NCBI RefSeq assembly: GCF_027497495.1
Contig: NZ_CP114205.1
Coordinates: 3,224,001-3,288,000 of the forward strand
Source: Streptomyces tubercidicus
GTDB lineage: Bacteria > Actinomycetota > Actinomycetes > Streptomycetales > Streptomycetaceae
DNA: 64,000 nt
Direction of reading: 5' to 3'
Shown: positions 45,661 to 52,733 of the stretch, one piece after another
Numbering within the stretch: the first letter of the stretch is position 1
How the letters are laid out: the number at the start of each line of letters is the position of its first letter
Position numbers and translations under genes: made by a program
Notes under the pieces: model-generated
Database searches by the model: none
Seen by the model: only the letters and a program-made list of their open reading frames with translations
What the model was told of the DNA's origin: nothing

Positions 45661-46365
45661 ATGAGGATCATGTTCGTCGGTGACTCCATGACCATCGGCA
45701 GCACCGGCGATTTCACCTGGCGTTACCGCATGTGGCAGCACCTGAACGCGGCCTACGACGGCCCGTACCGCATCGTCGGACCGCGCCACACGCTCCATGA
45801 CCCCACCGCGGGCACCGCCACCTCATCCGCCTACGCCGACCCCGGCTTCCCCGACGAGGCCCGCCGCCATCTGGCCGGCTGGGGTGAGGGCTGGCTGCAC
45901 ATGGCCCCGCTGATCGGCGACGTGGTGCGCCGGTACGAGGCCGACACCCTGCTGGTCTCGCTCGGCCTGATAGACCTCGGGTTCTATACGAACGCCGAGC
46001 AGACCGCGGAGAACGTACGGCGGTTCGTGGCACAGGCCCGCCAGGCGGCGCCGCACATCCGGGCGGTGCTGATGCCGGTGATCCCCAATGTGCGGGCGGC
46101 GGCGGACGCCGCCTTCGGGGCCGAGTGCACCCGCTTCAACGAGCTGCTGGCCAAGGCCGTCGCCGATCTCTCCACCCCCGCCTCCCCGTTGTTGCTGGCC
46201 TCCGAACCGGCCGCCTGGGAGACCGGCCGCGCCACCTACGACGGGACCCATCCGTCGGAGTGCGGTGAGCACCTGCTGGCCGGGGCGTTCGCCGAGGCGA
46301 TGCACCAGGCGTGGGGCGTCGGCGGCCCGTACGCCGTCCCGGCCGGGGCCGTCGCGCCGGTATGA
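45661..46365 (+). CDS. SGNH/GDSL-family hydrolase
   Basis: A 234-residue esterase/lipase-like hydrolase. Block I with the nucleophile is 'IMFVGDSMTIGSTGDF'. The region that usually contains GxND reads 'LLVSLGLIDLGFYTN', so the Asn is replaced. Block V is 'DGTHPSECGEHLLA' with the Asp-His pair. No signal peptide is seen, so it is probably cytoplasmic. ATG at 45661; another ATG at 45670 is possible. It is divergent from the propeller-like gene across 133 bp. Substrate unknown. Confidence 0.85.
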   Translation: MRIMFVGDSMTIGSTGDFTWRYRMWQHLNAAYDGPYRIVGPRHTLHDPTAGTATSSAYADPGFPDEARRHLAGWGEGWLHMAPLIGDVVRRYEADTLLVSLGLIDLGFYTNAEQTAENVRRFVAQARQAAPHIRAVLMPVIPNVRAAADAAFGAECTRFNELLAKAVADLSTPASPLLLASEPAAWETGRATYDGTHPSECGEHLLAGAFAEAMHQAWGVGGPYAVPAGAVAPV

Positions 46366-46433
46366 GGCCCGGCTGACCGCCACCCCGAACGGTCCTTGCT
46401 TCGAGTGCGCTTCAAGGCGTTGGCTGGGGAACC

Positions 46434-47432
46434 ATGAAGTACACGCAGCTCGGACGCACCGGACTCAAGGTCAGCCGACTCGTCCTCGGGACGATGAACT
46501 TCGGGCCTCAGACGGACGAGGCCGACAGCCACACCATCATGGACGCGGCGCAGCAGGCCGGTATCAACTTCTTCGACACCGCCAATGTGTACGGCTGGGG
46601 CGCCAACAAGGGCCGTACGGAAGAGATCGTCGGCTCGTGGTTCGCCAAGGGCGGCGGCCGGCGGGACAAGACCGTGCTGGCCACCAAGGTCTACGCCAAC
46701 ATGGCGCCGGACGGGGACAAGGTCTGGCCCAACCACGACAAGCTCTCCGCGCTCAACATCCGGCGGGCGGTGGACGCCAGCCTCCAGCGGCTGGGCACCG
46801 ACTACATCGACCTCTACCAGTTCCACCACGTCGACCGGGACACGCCCTGGGACGAGATCTGGCAGGCCATGGACGTACTCGTCCAGCAGGGCAAGATCCT
46901 CTACGTCGGCTCCTCCAACCACGCGGGCTGGCACCTCGCCCGCGCCAACGAGACCGCCGCCCGCCGTGGCTCGTACGGCCTGGTCAGCGAGCAGTGTCTC
47001 TACAACCTCGCCGAGCGGCGCGCCGAGATGGAGGTGATCCCGGCCGCCGAGGGCTACGGCCTGGGCGTCATCCCGTGGTCCCCGCTGCACGGCGGGCTGC
47101 TGGGAGGCGCCCTCCGCAAGGAGCGCGAGGGCGGCGCGGCCCGCTCGGGCTCCGGCCGCTCGGCCGACTCGCTCGCCAACTCCGCGATCCGGACCCAGAT
47201 CCAGTCGTACGAGGATCTGCTGGACAAGCACGGGATGGCGCCCGGTGAGGTCGCGCTGGCGTGGCTGCTCACCCGGCCCGGGGTCACCGGCCCGATCGTC
47301 GGCCCGCGCACCGCGGACCAGCTCGCCTCCGCGCTGCGGGCCGTGGAACTGACCCTCCCGGACGAGCTGCTCGCCTCACTCGACGAGATCTTCCCCGGTC
47401 CGGGGCCGAGCCCGGAGGCCTTCGCCTGGTGA
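46434..47432 (+). CDS. Aldo/keto reductase
   Basis: A 332-residue NADPH-dependent oxidoreductase of the AKR family (Kv-beta/YghZ-like subgroup). The catalytic tetrad is visible: Asp and Tyr in 'FFDTANVYGWGANKG', Lys in 'VLATKVYANM' and His in 'LYQFHHVDRDTPWDE'. The cofactor end 'VTGPIVGPRTADQLASAL' is standard. It starts 'MKYTQLGRTGLKVSRLVLGT' at the ATG at 46434. It stands alone and is followed by a terminator hairpin. It reduces aldehydes or ketones; a specific substrate cannot be given. Confidence 0.94.
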   Translation: MKYTQLGRTGLKVSRLVLGTMNFGPQTDEADSHTIMDAAQQAGINFFDTANVYGWGANKGRTEEIVGSWFAKGGGRRDKTVLATKVYANMAPDGDKVWPNHDKLSALNIRRAVDASLQRLGTDYIDLYQFHHVDRDTPWDEIWQAMDVLVQQGKILYVGSSNHAGWHLARANETAARRGSYGLVSEQCLYNLAERRAEMEVIPAAEGYGLGVIPWSPLHGGLLGGALRKEREGGAARSGSGRSADSLANSAIRTQIQSYEDLLDKHGMAPGEVALAWLLTRPGVTGPIVGPRTADQLASALRAVELTLPDELLASLDEIFPGPGPSPEAFAW

Positions 47433-47441
47433 ACGGGCGGG

Positions 47442-47478
47442 GCGCCCGGCGGCGGAGGTTTCAGCCGCTGCCGGGCGC
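47442..47478 (+). terminator. Terminator hairpin after the aldo/keto reductase
   Basis: GCGCCCGGCGGCGG pairs with CCGCTGCCGGGCGC (14 positions, one G-U wobble) around a 9-nt loop, ending in TTTACGG, 10 nt past the stop codon. Confidence 0.8.
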
Positions 47479-47545
47479 TTTACGGGGACCGGTGCGGCGG
47501 TCCGTGCGTGCGGCCGTCGGACCGGCCGTCGGTACGGTGCCGCCG

Positions 47546-47632
47546 TCAGCGCAGCGCCGCCGCCACGATCACGACGACGAGCAGCAGGGCGAGCAGACCG
47601 GACATGATCCGGTTACGGGTTTTGGGATCCAC
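47546..47632 (-). CDS. Tiny conserved membrane protein
   Basis: A 28-residue protein, 'VDPKTRNRIMSGLLALLLVV' followed by 'VIVAAALR', from the GTG at 47632. It is a positively charged N-terminus plus one transmembrane helix. I recall near-identical short proteins annotated in other Streptomyces, which supports it as real. GAGG directly abuts the start codon, which is unusual. Function unknown. Confidence 0.55.
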   Translation of the reverse strand: MDPKTRNRIMSGLLALLLVVVIVAAALR

Positions 47633-47760
47633 CCTCTGAGCGTAACGGGGGCGGACCCGAACGTTTCAGCGGGCCGGGGGCTGCACGGCCACCGGAGCTT
47701 CAGCGGGCAGGGCTGCGCGCGGCCCCCGGACCCCCGCCTGGGCCCCTGGCCGCGCCGGCT

Positions 47761-48330
47761 TCAGTGCCCCAGCGGCCAGGTGCCCACCGTCTCGTACCGG
47801 GGCTGGGTGCCCGCCGCCCCGGGGACGGGGGGATGGCTGCACACCAGGGCGAGGGCGCCGACCGTCCAGGCGGGGCCGGTGAAGTCCTTGAGGGCGGTCG
47901 CGTACGGGCGGAGGTCCAGGCCGGGGACCCGGTTTCTGGCGAGGGTGAGGTGCGGGGTATACGGGCGGTGCTGCTCGTCCATGGTGAGACCGGCCCGGCG
48001 GCCCGCCGCGGTGGCCGCGTCGGCCAGGAGGCGCATGGCGGGGCGGTCGCCGTCGGCCCCGGCCCACACCACCCGGTCCGCGAAGCGGCCGCCGCCCGCG
48101 ATCCACAGCTCGTAGGGGGCGCGGCGGCGGGCGGCGCGGGCCAGCCGCTCGGACAGCTCGGGGACGGTCTCCCCGTGCACCTCGCCGTAGAAGGCGAGGG
48201 TGAAGTGCCAGCTGTCCCGGCCGGCCCACCGCAGCCGGTCGGCGGCCGGGAGCCGCTTCAACTGCGCCACCTCGGCGGCCAGTTCCTCGATCGCGGGAGC
48301 GGGGGGAAGGACGGCGGCGAAGAGTCTCAT
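47761..48330 (-). CDS. thpR: RNA 2',3'-cyclic phosphodiesterase (2'-5' RNA ligase family)
   Basis: A 189-residue member of the 2H phosphoesterase family. Both HxT catalytic motifs are present: 'SWHFTLAFYGEV' and 'YTPHLTLARNRV'. The protein hydrolyses 2',3'-cyclic phosphates on RNA ends (ThpR/LigT activity) in the cytoplasm. The ATG at 48330 gives the canonical start 'MRLFAAVLPP'; an upstream in-frame start would add eleven atypical residues. It stands alone on the minus strand between the small membrane gene and the MFS gene. Confidence 0.92.
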   Translation of the reverse strand: MRLFAAVLPPAPAIEELAAEVAQLKRLPAADRLRWAGRDSWHFTLAFYGEVHGETVPELSERLARAARRRAPYELWIAGGGRFADRVVWAGADGDRPAMRLLADAATAAGRRAGLTMDEQHRPYTPHLTLARNRVPGLDLRPYATALKDFTGPAWTVGALALVCSHPPVPGAAGTQPRYETVGTWPLGH

Positions 48331-48412
48331 GCGGCCAGTGTGGCGCAGCGCACCGGGCATCCGGCGGACACGGCGCCCCGGCCCGTCCCTGCGGGCCGAG
48401 GCATCCCGTGCG

Positions 48413-49843
48413 CTACGCCGCCGGCGTCAGATCCCGCTCCCCGGACGGCTCGGTGGCCGGGTCCCGGGGCACAAAGGCGAGGTGCCGACGGCCACGGCGC
48501 AGGTCGATCTTGAGGCGCAGACCGCCCACCCTTGCGAGGATCAGACCGATGAGGACCGCGGCGGCCAGGGAGACCGCACCGCCCGCCATGAAGCCGATCC
48601 GCGGGCCGAAGGTGTCGGTGATCCAGCCGACGAGGGGTGCGCCGAGCGGGGTGCCGCCCACGAAGACCATCATGAACAGGCTCATCACCCGGCCCCGCAT
48701 CGCCGGATCGGTGGCCATCTGGATGCTCGAATTGGCCGTGACATTGATCGTCAGGCCGACCGTGCCGATCAGGACCAGCAGCATCGCGAAGATCCAGAAC
48801 GACGGGGCGAGCGCGGCCGCGATCTCCAGCACGCCGAAGAGCATCGCCGCCCCCACCACCAGCCGCAGCCGGGAGCTGGCGCGGCGGGCCGCGAGCAGCG
48901 CGCCGATCAGCGAACCGGCCGCCATCAGCCCGTTGAACAGGGAATACGTGCCCGCACCCTGGTGGTAGACGTGGTGCACGAACGCGGTCAGCCAGATCGG
49001 AAAGTTGAAGCCGAAGGTCCCGATGAAGCCGACCAGGACGATGGGCCAGATCAGATCGGGGCGGCCCGAGACATACCGCAGGCCCTCCCGCAGCTGGCCC
49101 TTGCTGCGCGGGACGCGGTCGACCTTGTGGAGTTCGGCGGTGCGCATCATCAGCAGGCCCGTGAGCGGGGCGATGAAGGAGAGCCCGTTGAGCAGGAAGG
49201 CCCAGCCGCTGCCGAAGGCGGTGATCAGGACACCGGCGACGGCGGGCCCGATCAGCCGCGCGGACTGGAAGTTGGCGGAGTTGAGGCTGACGGCGTTGCG
49301 CAGCTCGTCCTGGCCGACCATTTCGGAGACGAACGCCTGCCGGGCGGGGTTGTCGAGGACGGTGACCAGGCCGAGTACGAAGGCGACCAGGTAGACGTGC
49401 CAGACCTGGACCTGCCCGCTCAGCGTGAGCGCGGCGAGTGCCAGACCCGTGACGCCCATGGCGGACTGGGTGAAGAGCAGCAGCTTGCGCTTGGCGAAGC
49501 GGTCGGCGATGACGCCGCCGTAGAGGCCGAAGAGCAGCATCGGCAGGAACTGCAGCGCGGTGGTGATACCGACCGCGGTGGAGGACCCGGTGAGGCTGAG
49601 CACCAGCCAGTCCTGGGCGATGCGCTGCATCCAGGTGCCCGTATTGGACACCATCTGGCCGGTGGCGAAGAGACGGTAGTTGCGGATACGCAGTGAACTG
49701 AACGTGCCCTTGCGCGGTGTGGCGGCGGGGCCGGCGGCGACAGCCGGGGCGGGGCCCGGAGAGGTCGCGGTCGCGTCGTCGGAAACCGTGTCGTCGTGGG
49801 AGTTCGGTGCGGGGGCGGAGTCTGCTCCGGATCCCGTACTCAA
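48413..49843 (-). CDS. MFS transporter (EntS/MFS_3 type)
   Basis: A 476-residue, 12-TM exporter. After a Ala/Pro/Asp-rich cytoplasmic N-terminus of about 45 residues it has 'SLRIRNYRLFATGQMVSNTG' and 'YGGVIADRFAKRKLLLFTQ', typical of MFS_3 proteins such as the enterobactin exporter. The start appears to be TTG at 49843 with GAGGAGG 10 nt upstream. It lies 28 bp behind the MarR gene on the same strand and is probably its target and operon partner. Substrate unknown; drug or siderophore export is likely. Confidence 0.92.
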   Translation of the reverse strand: MSTGSGADSAPAPNSHDDTVSDDATATSPGPAPAVAAGPAATPRKGTFSSLRIRNYRLFATGQMVSNTGTWMQRIAQDWLVLSLTGSSTAVGITTALQFLPMLLFGLYGGVIADRFAKRKLLLFTQSAMGVTGLALAALTLSGQVQVWHVYLVAFVLGLVTVLDNPARQAFVSEMVGQDELRNAVSLNSANFQSARLIGPAVAGVLITAFGSGWAFLLNGLSFIAPLTGLLMMRTAELHKVDRVPRSKGQLREGLRYVSGRPDLIWPIVLVGFIGTFGFNFPIWLTAFVHHVYHQGAGTYSLFNGLMAAGSLIGALLAARRASSRLRLVVGAAMLFGVLEIAAALAPSFWIFAMLLVLIGTVGLTINVTANSSIQMATDPAMRGRVMSLFMMVFVGGTPLGAPLVGWITDTFGPRIGFMAGGAVSLAAAVLIGLILARVGGLRLKIDLRRGRRHLAFVPRDPATEPSGERDLTPAA

Positions 49844-49871
49844 AGTGGGTTCGCCTCCTCGGCCTCGGGTT

Positions 49872-50336
49872 CTACAGCTGTGCGAGCTTCTCCAGCACGG
49901 GCGCGGCGGCCCGCACCTTCGCCCACTCGTCCGCGTCCAGCCCGGAGGCCAGCTCGGCGAGCCAGGCGTTGCGCTTACGGCGGCTCTCCTCCAGCATCGC
50001 CTCGGCCTGCTCGGTCTGCGTGACGACCTTCTGACGGCGGTCGTCGGGGTGCGGTTCGAGCCGGACCAGTCCCTTGGCCTCCAGCATGGCCACGATCCGC
50101 GTCATCGACGGCGGCTGCACATGCTCCTTGCGGGCCAGCTCGCCGGGCGTGGCATGGCCGCACCGGGCGAGGGTGCCGAGCACCGACATCTCGGTGGGGC
50201 TCAGCGATTCGTCGACCCGCTGGTGCTTGAGTCGGCGCGACAGGCGCATCACGGCGGACCGCAGCGCGTTCACCGCGGCCGCGTCGTCGGGGGGCACCTC
50301 CGGCCCGTCGGGCTGGAGAGGGGACAGTTCCGGCAT
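49872..50336 (-). CDS. MarR-family regulator
   Basis: A 154-residue winged-helix regulator. The recognition region is 'ATPGELARKEHVQPPSMTRIVAMLEAKGLV', followed by the wing 'DDRRQKVVTQTEQ'. The ATG at 50336 lies exactly 7 nt downstream of TACGCT (minus strand, 50349-50344), so the message is probably leaderless. A CTTTC-TAAG-GAAAG inverted repeat sits just behind this -10 box and would let the protein repress its own promoter and the MFS gene behind it. Confidence 0.92.
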   Translation of the reverse strand: MPELSPLQPDGPEVPPDDAAAVNALRSAVMRLSRRLKHQRVDESLSPTEMSVLGTLARCGHATPGELARKEHVQPPSMTRIVAMLEAKGLVRLEPHPDDRRQKVVTQTEQAEAMLEESRRKRNAWLAELASGLDADEWAKVRAAAPVLEKLAQL

Positions 50337-50343
50337 GGTCTTT

Positions 50344-50373
50344 AGCGTAACTCATTACCCTTTCTAAGGAAAG
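50344..50373 (-). promoter_or_regulatory. marR promoter with overlapping operator
   Basis: The -10 box TACGCT (50349-50344) ends 7 nt before the MarR start. CTTTC-4 nt-GAAAG (50360-50373) is an inverted repeat in the -10/-35 spacer, a typical position for MarR autorepression. Confidence 0.55.
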
Positions 50374-50466
50374 CCAAGGGTCCTCTTCCGCCCCGCATCA
50401 CCCAAATGAGTGAGGACGCGGCCGAAAGTGACGCAGCTGACCGCGTACGGACGGGACCGTGTCCGG

Positions 50467-50658
50467 ATGGGATCGCAAGTGCTCAGCCTGCGGGTGGACG
50501 GGGAGCTGCTGGAGCGCATTCGGCAGCACGCCGCAAAACGCGGAATGAGCGTCCAGGACTACGTGGTCCGGACGCTCATCCGCGAGGATTTCGACGAGCG
50601 GTTCAAGTCCTCCGTCGACGAGACGGAGAAACTGGGCGGCCGCTGGCTGGCTACGTGA
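50467..50658 (+). CDS. Ribbon-helix-helix DNA-binding protein
   Basis: A 63-residue protein of the RHH (CopG/Arc/MetJ) fold: beta strand 'SQVLSLRVDGELLERI' followed by helices 'RQHAAKRGMSVQDYVVRTLI'. Such proteins are small repressors or antitoxins; no toxin gene is adjacent. The ATG at 50467 gives the standard RHH length. A GTG at 50410 in the same frame would add 19 less typical residues. It is divergent from the MarR gene and convergent with the permease. Confidence 0.78.
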   Translation: MGSQVLSLRVDGELLERIRQHAAKRGMSVQDYVVRTLIREDFDERFKSSVDETEKLGGRWLAT

Positions 50659-50688
50659 CGCCTGATGGGCTGCTTGACGCCCGGCCGG

Positions 50689-52161
50689 CTACTTGACGCC
50701 CAGCGCCTGCTCGATCGGGTTCAGCAGGAAGTAGACCAGGAAGCAGAAGCCGACCGCGTTCAGCAGCCAGGGGACCTCCCGGAACCGGCCGGTCGCCGCG
50801 CGCAGCAGGATGAAGGCCAGGACACCGATGCCGATGCCGTTGGTGATGCTGTAGGTGAACGGCATCGAGACGAGCGTCAGGAACGCCGGGATGCCGATGG
50901 TGAAGTCGCCCCAGTCGATGTCCCGGACGTTCGACGCCATGATCAGGAAGCCGACGACCACCAGCGCGGGCGTCGCCGCCTGTGCGGGGACGACGGTCGC
51001 CAGCGGCGTGAAGACCAGCGCGAGCAGGAAGAGGCCACCGGTCATCAGGTTCGCCAGACCGGTGCGGGCGCCCTCGCCGACACCGGCCGTGGACTCCACG
51101 AAGCAGGTATTGGCGGAGGCCGAACCGAAGCCGCCGCCCGCGACCGCGATGCCGTCGACCATCAGGATCCGGCCCATGTTCGGCAGCTGGCCGGTCTCGT
51201 TGTTCAGCAGCCCGGCCTCCTCGCCGACGCCGATGATGGTGCCCATCGCGTCGAAGAAGCCGGAGAGCAGCACGGTGAAGACGAACAGGCAGCCGGTCAG
51301 CACCCCGACTTCCTGGAAGCCGCCGAACAGGCTGATCTGACCGATCAGTCCGAAGTCCGGGGTGTCGACGATCTTCTCCGGGACGTTGGGGACCGCCAGG
51401 CCCCAGGAGGCGTCCGGGATGTCGGCGACGGCGTTGATGCCGATCGCGAGGACGGCCATGCTGACCATGCCGATCAGGATCGCGCCCTTGGTCTTCCGCA
51501 CGATCAGGACGAACATCAGCGCCAGGCCGATGACGAAGACCAGCACCGGCCAGCCCGTGAGCTGTCCGCCCTGGCCCAGCCCCATCGGGACGGTGGTGTG
51601 CGCGGCGTCCGGATTACGGGTCACAAAGCCCGCGTCGACCAGGCCGATCAGCGAGATGAACAGGCCGATGCCGATGGCGATGGCGCGCCGCAGCCCGTTG
51701 GGGATCGCGTCCATCACCCGCTGCCGCAGCCCCGAGGCGACCAGGATCATCAGCACCAGACCCGCGAGCACGACCATGCCCATCGCGTCCGGCCAGCTCA
51801 TCTTGGGGGCGAGCTGCAGCGCCACCACGGCGTTGATGCCGAGGCCGGCCGCGATGGCGATCGGGACATTGCCGATGACGCCCATCAGGACCGTGCTCAG
51901 TCCGGCCATCAGCGCGGTGGCGGTGACCAGCTGAGCGTTGTCCAGATGGTGACCGTACTTATCGACTCCGGAGCCGAGAATGATCGGGTTCAGCACGATG
52001 ATGTAGGCCATCGCGAAGAACGTCGCCAGACCGCCGCGCAGTTCGCGGCTGACCGTCGACCCCCGCTCGGAGATCTTGAAGAGGCGGTCCAAGCCGTTCT
52101 TGGGAGGCTTCGGACCTGGGTTTTCGAGGATGCCGACCGGCGTGGTGGCCGAGGGGGACAT
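50689..52161 (-). CDS. NCS2 purine permease (AzgA-like)
   Basis: A 490-residue membrane transporter with 12-14 predicted helices, in the AzgA subgroup of NCS2 ('ELRGGLATFFAMAYIIVLNP', 'AIAAGLGINAVVALQLAPKM', 'GSASANTCFVESTAGVGEGAR'). AzgA-type carriers take up adenine, guanine and hypoxanthine with protons. ATG at 52161. It is preceded by an unusually AT-rich ~240-bp region, which could contain a regulated leader. The gene stands alone and converges with the RHH gene. Confidence 0.92.
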   Translation of the reverse strand: MSPSATTPVGILENPGPKPPKNGLDRLFKISERGSTVSRELRGGLATFFAMAYIIVLNPIILGSGVDKYGHHLDNAQLVTATALMAGLSTVLMGVIGNVPIAIAAGLGINAVVALQLAPKMSWPDAMGMVVLAGLVLMILVASGLRQRVMDAIPNGLRRAIAIGIGLFISLIGLVDAGFVTRNPDAAHTTVPMGLGQGGQLTGWPVLVFVIGLALMFVLIVRKTKGAILIGMVSMAVLAIGINAVADIPDASWGLAVPNVPEKIVDTPDFGLIGQISLFGGFQEVGVLTGCLFVFTVLLSGFFDAMGTIIGVGEEAGLLNNETGQLPNMGRILMVDGIAVAGGGFGSASANTCFVESTAGVGEGARTGLANLMTGGLFLLALVFTPLATVVPAQAATPALVVVGFLIMASNVRDIDWGDFTIGIPAFLTLVSMPFTYSITNGIGIGVLAFILLRAATGRFREVPWLLNAVGFCFLVYFLLNPIEQALGVK

Positions 52162-52399
52162 GCGGGGACCTCAGTCGGACGGGCCTGGGCAGGCGCGGGG
52201 GCCCAAGGGCCCGGAACACGAACAAAAACGCAATCAACTGGATCGACTTGGAGGTAAATACGAGCCGAACAAGCCGCATCCAGAAAGGTTCAGTATGAAT
52301 AAACAATGCACTGATCGCTATCTCCGCGCGTAGACCCTTGGGGCACCGGGCCTCTGCGCACGCACCCACGTCGGCCCGCGGGTCCCTCACCCGCCCCCG
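52162..52399 (-). promoter_or_regulatory. AT-rich leader/promoter region of the purine permease
   Basis: This 238-bp stretch contrasts with its surroundings by being AT-rich (about 52215-52330), e.g. AATGAATAAACAATGC-like sequence near 52295. A GGGCCC-AA-GGGCCC hairpin (52199-52212) lies 40 nt before the permease start and could sequester translation or end transcription. No known purine riboswitch core could be recognised. Confidence 0.35.
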
Positions 52400-52412
52400 T
52401 ATCCTGAGCACC

Positions 52413-52670
52413 ATGTGGAAGAAGTCCGAACTGCGCGAGGCCCCGGCGCCTCTCGAAGGTCCCGTCGTCGGCACGGTCACCGGCGGCACCATCCTCTGGT
52501 TCGTGCTCTTCCTCGGCCAGCTCCCCTTCTACGGCTGGTTCGCCGACAACGGCCACGCCTGGTGGGTGTGGACCTGTCTGGCCGGCGCCGGCCTGGGGCT
52601 GGTGGGCATCTGGTACGTCCGCGGACGGGATGCCGCACTCAAGCGCGCCGCGGCGGCCGACCCGTCCTGA
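52413..52670 (+). CDS. DUF2530 small membrane protein
   Basis: An 85-residue protein with two transmembrane helices ('GTILWFVLFLGQLPFYGW', 'WWVWTCLAGAGLGLVGIWYV') and the DUF2530 N-terminus 'APAPLEGPVVGTVTGGTILW'. It is widely conserved in Streptomyces and of unknown function. The start is ATG at 52413; TATCCT (52400-52405) ends 7 nt before it, a leaderless arrangement. It precedes the CtpE-like ATPase by 63 bp on the same strand. Confidence 0.85.
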   Translation: MWKKSELREAPAPLEGPVVGTVTGGTILWFVLFLGQLPFYGWFADNGHAWWVWTCLAGAGLGLVGIWYVRGRDAALKRAAAADPS

Positions 52671-52733
52671 CCTCGGGCGACCGCCCCTCCCGTCGGCGGG
52701 TGAAGTACGCATTCCGCCCGTAACGTCGAGGGC

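Noticed and set aside
48200..49696. 498-codon plus-strand open frame
   Set aside because: Antisense to the MFS transporter, which has clear transmembrane and loop motifs; the product is Asp/Gly/Gln-rich nonsense.
50467..50658. Toxin-antitoxin pair based on the RHH gene
   Set aside because: No small toxin-like gene lies next to it; the neighbours are a MarR gene and a permease.
52162..52412. Known purine riboswitch before the NCS2 permease
   Set aside because: I could not find the conserved three-way-junction core; only an AT-rich region and a hairpin are visible, so I list it as an open leader question.
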